Positions 6,619-9,792 of a stretch of 9,792 nucleotides of DNA are shown piece by piece (position 1 is the stretch's first letter; each line of letters begins with the position of its first letter). The notes below the pieces were generated by a model. It had not been told where the DNA came from and did not search any database. It saw only the letters and a program-made list of their open reading frames with translations. Source of the DNA: UBA9715 sp045629845 (GTDB lineage: Bacteria > Actinomycetota > Coriobacteriia > Coriobacteriales > Eggerthellaceae). The DNA lies in NCBI GenBank assembly GCA_045629845.1, contig JAZQRZ010000146.1:1-9792 (forward strand), given 5' to 3'. Made by a program: the position numbers and the translations under genes.

Positions 6619-6647
6619 ATTATATCATGCGATAATCTGAATGTGAA
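6619..6647 (-). promoter_or_regulatory. Promoter of the tRNA-Pro/tRNA-Gly unit
   Basis: On the minus strand TTCACA (6647-6642) and a perfect TATAAT (6624-6619) are separated by 17 bases. The predicted start near 6612 leaves a short 5' leader before the tRNA-Pro at 6600. The GC-rich bases just after the -10 box (CCTACGCGCC) resemble the discriminators of growth-rate-regulated stable RNA promoters, which is suggestive only. Confidence 0.75.
6628..6636 (+). promoter_or_regulatory. Possible extended -10 promoter for rdgB
   Basis: On the plus strand TGC followed directly by GATAAT (6631-6636) fits an extended -10 element. No -35 hexamer is recognisable 16-18 bases upstream. If real, transcription would start near 6643, giving a 5' leader of about 45 bases before rdgB. 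The element lies between the -35 and -10 boxes of the opposing tRNA promoter. Confidence 0.35.
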
Positions 6648-6687
6648 AAAGGGACTAACCCATTTCCACATTTCAAAGGAGAATATG

Positions 6688-7308
6688 ATGAAAACGGTAA
6701 TTCTTGCGACGAACAATGCACATAAAGTTTCCGAGATTTCCAATGCTTTGAACTTCCCTGGTTGGAAGTTTTTAACACTGCGTGAAGCAGGTATCGAATC
6801 AGATCCTGAAGAAGATGCTGACACGTTTTTAGGCAACGCTCGCATTAAGGCTCTTGCAGCGCATGAAGCATCGGGTGGCATGGCGGCACTCGCAGATGAT
6901 TCTGGCTTGGAAGTTGATGCTTTAGACGGTGCACCTGGCGTGTATTCATCGCGCTATGCAGGCGAAGACGCGACAGATGAAGACAACAACATGAAGCTAC
7001 TTGCCGACCTAGCGGATACACCTGAAAAAGATCGTACTGCCCGCTTTGTGTGTACGCTGGTTTTCATCGACGAAGATGGCACCGAAATAAGTTCGCGCGG
7101 CACGGTTGAAGGCCGAATTGGTCACGAGCCGCAAGGCAATGGCGGCTTTGGCTACGACCCACTGTTTTGGCCTGATGTATTCGATGGTGAATGCACGCTT
7201 GCTGAAGTTCCTCAAGCACGCAAAAACGAAGTATCGCATCGCGGCAATGCCTTGCGTGCACTGAAGTTCAAACTTGAAATTAACCAGGCAAAACGCGAGC
7301 AGTTATAA
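6688..7308 (+). CDS. rdgB: dITP/XTP pyrophosphatase (HAM1/RdgB family)
   Basis: This housekeeping enzyme hydrolyses non-canonical purine triphosphates such as ITP, dITP and XTP to monophosphates, preventing their incorporation into nucleic acid. The 206-residue protein is close to the family norm (E. coli 197). It shows TNNAHK (8-13), ADDSGLEVDAL (69-79) with the catalytic Asp pair, GAPGVYSSRYAG (81-92), EGRIG (141-145), GFGYDPLF (153-160) and the C-terminal SHRG (183-186). The frame extends back to 6484, but that part is tRNA sequence and cannot be coding. Tandem ATGs at 6685 and 6688 are possible starts. The second is preferred because AAAGGAG (6675-6681) is then six bases away. The stop lies 11 bases before ybaK, so the two are probably one transcript. 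Confidence 0.95.
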   Translation: MKTVILATNNAHKVSEISNALNFPGWKFLTLREAGIESDPEEDADTFLGNARIKALAAHEASGGMAALADDSGLEVDALDGAPGVYSSRYAGEDATDEDNNMKLLADLADTPEKDRTARFVCTLVFIDEDGTEISSRGTVEGRIGHEPQGNGGFGYDPLFWPDVFDGECTLAEVPQARKNEVSHRGNALRALKFKLEINQAKREQL

Positions 7309-7319
7309 GCGGTTAAACC

Positions 7320-7805
7320 ATGGCTAAAAAGGAAAAAGTTCAGAAAACGAATGCCCTGCGCGAAATTGAAACAGCAGGCATCGAACATCGCTTTATTACC
7401 TTCGATTGCGAAGAGGCCATTTCAGGCGTTGAAGTTGCAGCAACCTTAGGTGAAGACCCTGACCATGTATTCAAAACGTTAGTCACCGAAGCAAAGTCGG
7501 GCCAGCACTACGTTTTCATGGTGCCTGTAGCCTGCGAACTTGATTTGAAAAAAGCTGCAGCTGCGGTAGGTGAAAAAGCCATTGCTATGATTAAAGCACG
7601 CGACCTGCTACCTTTGACTGGTTACGTTCATGGGGGTTGCTCGCCTATCGGCATGAAAACAGCTTTCCCTACCACCATCGATGAAACAGCTCAGCTTTAC
7701 GACACCATCATGTTTTCGGGTGGGCGCATTGGTTGTCAGGTGGAAATGAATCCAAACGACCTTGATAAGCTTGTAGGCTTAACCTTCGCCGATATTACGG
7801 TCTAG
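7320..7805 (+). CDS. ybaK: Cys-tRNA(Pro)/Cys-tRNA(Cys) deacylase, YbaK/EbsC family
   Basis: YbaK hydrolyses tRNA(Pro) that prolyl-tRNA synthetase has wrongly charged with cysteine, acting in trans to protect translation. The 161-residue protein matches the single-domain family in length. Key segments are DPDHVFKTLV (47-55 or so) with Lys52, the position of the conserved essential lysine, HGGCSPIGMKTAFPTTID in the second half, and the C-terminal GQ/GCQVEMNP-like strand (about residues 137-145). The ATG at 7320 follows the rdgB stop by 11 bases with only a poor Shine-Dalgarno (AAGCGG), so translation may depend on coupling to rdgB. The gene for a tRNA-Pro lies just upstream on the other strand. 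Other members of this fold (ProX, INS-like domains) are less likely given the motifs. Confidence 0.92.
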   Translation: MAKKEKVQKTNALREIETAGIEHRFITFDCEEAISGVEVAATLGEDPDHVFKTLVTEAKSGQHYVFMVPVACELDLKKAAAAVGEKAIAMIKARDLLPLTGYVHGGCSPIGMKTAFPTTIDETAQLYDTIMFSGGRIGCQVEMNPNDLDKLVGLTFADITV

Positions 7806-7808
7806 AGC

Positions 7809-7840
7809 GTCACACCAGCCAATAGAAAGACTGGTGTGAC
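7809..7840. terminator. Hairpin between convergent ybaK and L,D-transpeptidase genes
   Basis: A perfect 10-bp inverted repeat (GTCACACCAG, 7809-7818, and its complement 7831-7840) has a 12-base loop. It begins four bases after the ybaK stop and ends ten bases before the end of the opposing gene, so it could serve both transcripts. Neither side has a clean T-run (plus strand AAATCTATCTT), so termination would be weak or need a factor. Confidence 0.5.
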
Positions 7841-7849
7841 AAATCTATC

Positions 7850-9589
7850 TTAGAAATGAGCGACTACGACATCGCCAACATTGGTGATGCCATACAGCTC
7901 TGCAGCGGCATCGTACGGCAGGTTCACGCAACCATGACTGCCATAACCAGATGCATACATGTCTCCGCCAAACGCAGGCTGCCACGTAGCATCATGCAAG
8001 CCAATGCCATTGCCTTCGAAGGCCATCCAGAAAGCAACCGTAGTTTCATATTCCTTCTGACCGCTGGGCAGATAGCCAATCAGCTTTGACGGTGCTTCTT
8101 TGTTGGTGATGTACCACACGCCAGGCCAGGTATTGTGCTGACCATCAGGCGTACCAGAAATGCAGGCACTTTCCCAAATGATGGAACCATCATCGCCGTA
8201 CATGCGCACATACTGTTCAGACAGGTCAACATCGATGTAGCGGTTGCCCCAGTCCTGCTTGCCAGCACCGTTATAGGCGAAACCCGTCTGTTCACACGGA
8301 ATATCGATAGTTGTTGTTTGACCAGACTTAACAGCAGCAACAATCTGATCCTTCAGCGCAAGCGCATCGGTTTCCCAACCATACGCACCGCCACTAACAG
8401 TAATCACCTTGCCATCAGGACGCGTGTAGGTACGTTCGGTGCCCACCGTATCAAAACCATTCGACAGGTCGGTAATCCACTGATCAATGCCCGCTTCATC
8501 AAGCGTAACGCCCAAGTTTTCATCCATGCGAATGAAGGACGACAAGCTGGTGCCATCGATTTCTGCAGCTACTTGTCCACCCATAGTCAGCGTGACATGT
8601 GCGGAAATAAGACCAGTTGCCAGCTCGGCTGCATCAACCAAGCGAGTATCAGTAGAAAATACCTTCGGCTGAATAAGGAAGCTGCTGTTCAGCTTAATCT
8701 TCGAATCAAGTTCGGAAACAGCTTCGTCCATTGCCTTAACGATAAGTTCGGAATTGTATTGAGTGCCAGGCACCTCTTCGACAATCTTGAATTTCTTCGA
8801 TTTCTCGTCGTAAGAAATGGTGGCATCAACAGGCGCAACAGCAGTCTTATTGTATTCATCAACCGCTTCTTTTACCTCTTTGGCGTACTTCTCATCGTTG
8901 TACTTCACGGTGATTGCATCGCTGACATCATGTTCACCCTGCGCCAAAATGGCGGGCCACGCCCACACATTCAGCCTAGAATGCATATCTTTAACAACCG
9001 CATCTGCATCGATGGAAAGATCAACATCTTTCGACGTTGTTTCATAGTTAAAGCCGTTACCCACTACATCTAAGGTGTAGTTATCAGCAACGTCGTTGAG
9101 CAGCTCAACAACTTCGCCGCTGGACTTCATCGAAACATCCTTGCCCGCGACAATCGTATGCGGGAAGAACCAGTTCATAAACACCAGTGCACCAGCAAGA
9201 TAAGCAAGCAGCAACACGCCAAGAGCAGAAGCTGCAGCGATGCCGATTACCTTGCCCACATGACGCTGCCCGCGCGGTGCAACACCTTCGGAAGTAGCAG
9301 GAGCAAACCCGCTTGCTTCAGGACTAATAGGAGCAGCGACAAAACCACTTTCGGCTGTCTGCGTGCCTTCAGTTGTTTCGGATTGTACAGAAGCAGAAGA
9401 CGCCGATTCATCAACGACTGCAGTTTCCGCTGCTTCAACTGTTTCAAGTACAGCCGTTTCATCAGCTGCTTCGGTTGCTTCATTACTAGTATTTTCAGAC
9501 TGCAGCTCTTTCGTATTATTCCGCGCACCAGCCTGCGATTGTGCATGCGCGCCCTGAGCATGCTTGCCCTTCGGTTTAAAAAGCCCCAT
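7850..9589 (-). CDS. Membrane-anchored L,D-transpeptidase (YkuD domain)
   Basis: YkuD enzymes form 3-3 peptidoglycan cross-links, or attach other groups, outside the membrane through a catalytic cysteine, and tolerate most penicillins. The 579-residue protein begins with a cytoplasmic tail of about 110 residues rich in Ala, Glu, Thr and Ser. One transmembrane helix follows (about 112-141), then a long extracytoplasmic region (about 142-440) resembling the PG_binding_4 repeats found in such proteins. The C-terminal YkuD domain (about 449-579) has His532 in GLHD and the signature SHGCVNL with Cys554. The orientation, cytoplasmic N-terminus and external C-terminus, fits a type II anchor. The ATG at 9589 has AAGG seven bases upstream. 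Its closest described relatives by architecture are the Gram-positive Ldt proteins such as enterococcal Ldt-fm. No substrate preference can be read from the sequence. It appears to be transcribed alone. Confidence 0.93.
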   Translation of the reverse strand: MGLFKPKGKHAQGAHAQSQAGARNNTKELQSENTSNEATEAADETAVLETVEAAETAVVDESASSASVQSETTEGTQTAESGFVAAPISPEASGFAPATSEGVAPRGQRHVGKVIGIAAASALGVLLLAYLAGALVFMNWFFPHTIVAGKDVSMKSSGEVVELLNDVADNYTLDVVGNGFNYETTSKDVDLSIDADAVVKDMHSRLNVWAWPAILAQGEHDVSDAITVKYNDEKYAKEVKEAVDEYNKTAVAPVDATISYDEKSKKFKIVEEVPGTQYNSELIVKAMDEAVSELDSKIKLNSSFLIQPKVFSTDTRLVDAAELATGLISAHVTLTMGGQVAAEIDGTSLSSFIRMDENLGVTLDEAGIDQWITDLSNGFDTVGTERTYTRPDGKVITVSGGAYGWETDALALKDQIVAAVKSGQTTTIDIPCEQTGFAYNGAGKQDWGNRYIDVDLSEQYVRMYGDDGSIIWESACISGTPDGQHNTWPGVWYITNKEAPSKLIGYLPSGQKEYETTVAFWMAFEGNGIGLHDATWQPAFGGDMYASGYGSHGCVNLPYDAAAELYGITNVGDVVVAHF

Positions 9590-9618
9590 TTGTTTACCTT
9601 ATTGGTTCGTTTCCCCAA

Positions 9619-9646
9619 GTTATGCCTAACCCGTTTATTTTAACAA
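9619..9646 (-). promoter_or_regulatory. Possible promoter of the L,D-transpeptidase gene
   Basis: On the minus strand TTGTTA (9646-9641) is followed after 16 bases by CATAAC (9624-9619). Each matches four of six consensus bases, giving a predicted start near 9612 and a short leader. A palindrome overlaps the -35 hexamer. This is the best candidate in the upstream gap but is weak. Confidence 0.38.
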
Positions 9647-9660
9647 TCTGAGAAATTGTT
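9642..9660. promoter_or_regulatory. Operator-like palindrome upstream of the L,D-transpeptidase gene
   Basis: AACAAT (9642-9647) and its exact complement ATTGTT (9655-9660) flank seven bases. The site overlaps the candidate -35 hexamer, a position suited to a repressor. The six-base arms are A/T-rich and the match may be coincidental. No known regulator motif is recognised. Confidence 0.3.
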
Positions 9661-9715
9661 TCCTTAAAAACACGGCGATTGGACCGATTTGTAACGATTA
9701 TTCACATTAGTCTCG

Positions 9716-9746
9716 AAAAAACCCTCACATTCCAAGTTATTTGGAA
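9716..9746 (-). terminator. Weak terminator-like hairpin near the right edge
   Basis: On the minus strand TTCCAA and TTGGAA (9746-9741 and 9735-9730) can pair around five bases. Six T residues (9721-9716) follow after an eight-base gap. The stem is short and the gap long for a standard terminator. A stop codon of a possible upstream gene lies in the loop region. Confidence 0.3.
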
Positions 9747-9792
9747 GTAGTGTCCTTTGCCAGCACGCTTTCTGGAGAAATGCGACCAGCTC
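9737..9792 (-). CDS. Possible 3' end of an unidentified gene, cut by window edge
   Basis: On the minus strand one frame is open from the right edge to a TAA at 9739-9737. It encodes AGRISPESVLAKDTTSK, a protein-like C-terminus with normal codons. A hairpin and a T-run follow it. The fragment is too short to identify, and the other frames are also open for part of this stretch, so it is listed tentatively. Confidence 0.33.
   Translation of the reverse strand, partial: AGRISPESVLAKDTTSK

Noticed and set aside
6484..6687. Upstream extension of the rdgB frame
   Set aside because: It would encode the complement of the tRNA genes. The good Shine-Dalgarno at 6675-6681 places the start at 6688.
6357..6881. 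Minus-strand open frame of 174 codons running through both tRNAs and part of rdgB
   Set aside because: It overlaps two clear tRNA genes and the real rdgB frame. Its middle is the familiar spurious peptide produced by translating tRNA sequence.
8135..9073. Plus-strand open frame of 312 codons opposite the L,D-transpeptidase gene
   Set aside because: Antisense shadow of a clearly coding frame. The product has no recognisable domain.

Overview
The window looks like a chromosomal housekeeping region of a Gram-positive bacterium, most likely an actinomycete of the class Coriobacteriia. That placement is inference. It rests on intermediate base composition, an NAD+-dependent ligase, a glmS-acpS-nnr gene order familiar from Actinomycetota, and a membrane-anchored L,D-transpeptidase with a peptidoglycan-binding module. 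No insertion sequence, phage gene or CRISPR array is visible.

Layout from left to right. A 3'-truncated modD-like gene (1-546, minus strand) runs off the left edge. The 310-bp gap that follows (547-856) is not empty. It holds a near-consensus minus-strand promoter (755-783), a 17-codon ORF (685-738) and a strong intrinsic terminator (642-685). Together they define a short transcript of about 109 nt that could be a C-rich small RNA, a leader-peptide attenuator of modD, or both. Next comes a compact minus-strand cluster, glmS (4456-6285), acpS (3820-4446), nnr (3018-3830) and ligA (857-2959), with gaps or overlaps of only a few bases except for a 13-bp RNA hairpin at the nnr/ligA junction. Upstream of glmS are two minus-strand tRNA genes, tRNA-Pro(TGG) and tRNA-Gly(TCC), driven by a good promoter at 6619-6647. 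Pointing the other way is a two-gene plus-strand unit, rdgB (6688-7308) and ybaK (7320-7805). It converges, across a hairpin at 7809-7840, on a minus-strand L,D-transpeptidase gene (7850-9589). The last bases may hold the 3' end of another minus-strand gene.

Functionally, glmS makes glucosamine-6-phosphate for peptidoglycan, acpS activates acyl carrier protein for lipid synthesis, nnr repairs hydrated NAD(P)H and ligA consumes NAD+ to seal DNA, so the cluster mixes envelope precursor supply with NAD and DNA maintenance. rdgB cleanses the nucleotide pool, ybaK edits Cys-tRNA(Pro), and the transpeptidase remodels peptidoglycan cross-links.

Most of the window is ordinary. The parts that repay attention are the ligA-modD intergenic transcript, with its 16S-tail-like and C-rich loop sequences, and the nnr/ligA hairpin. 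Less striking are the terminal extensions of AcpS, a Tyr-to-Phe change in LigA domain Ia, and interleaved divergent promoters at the tRNA/rdgB boundary.
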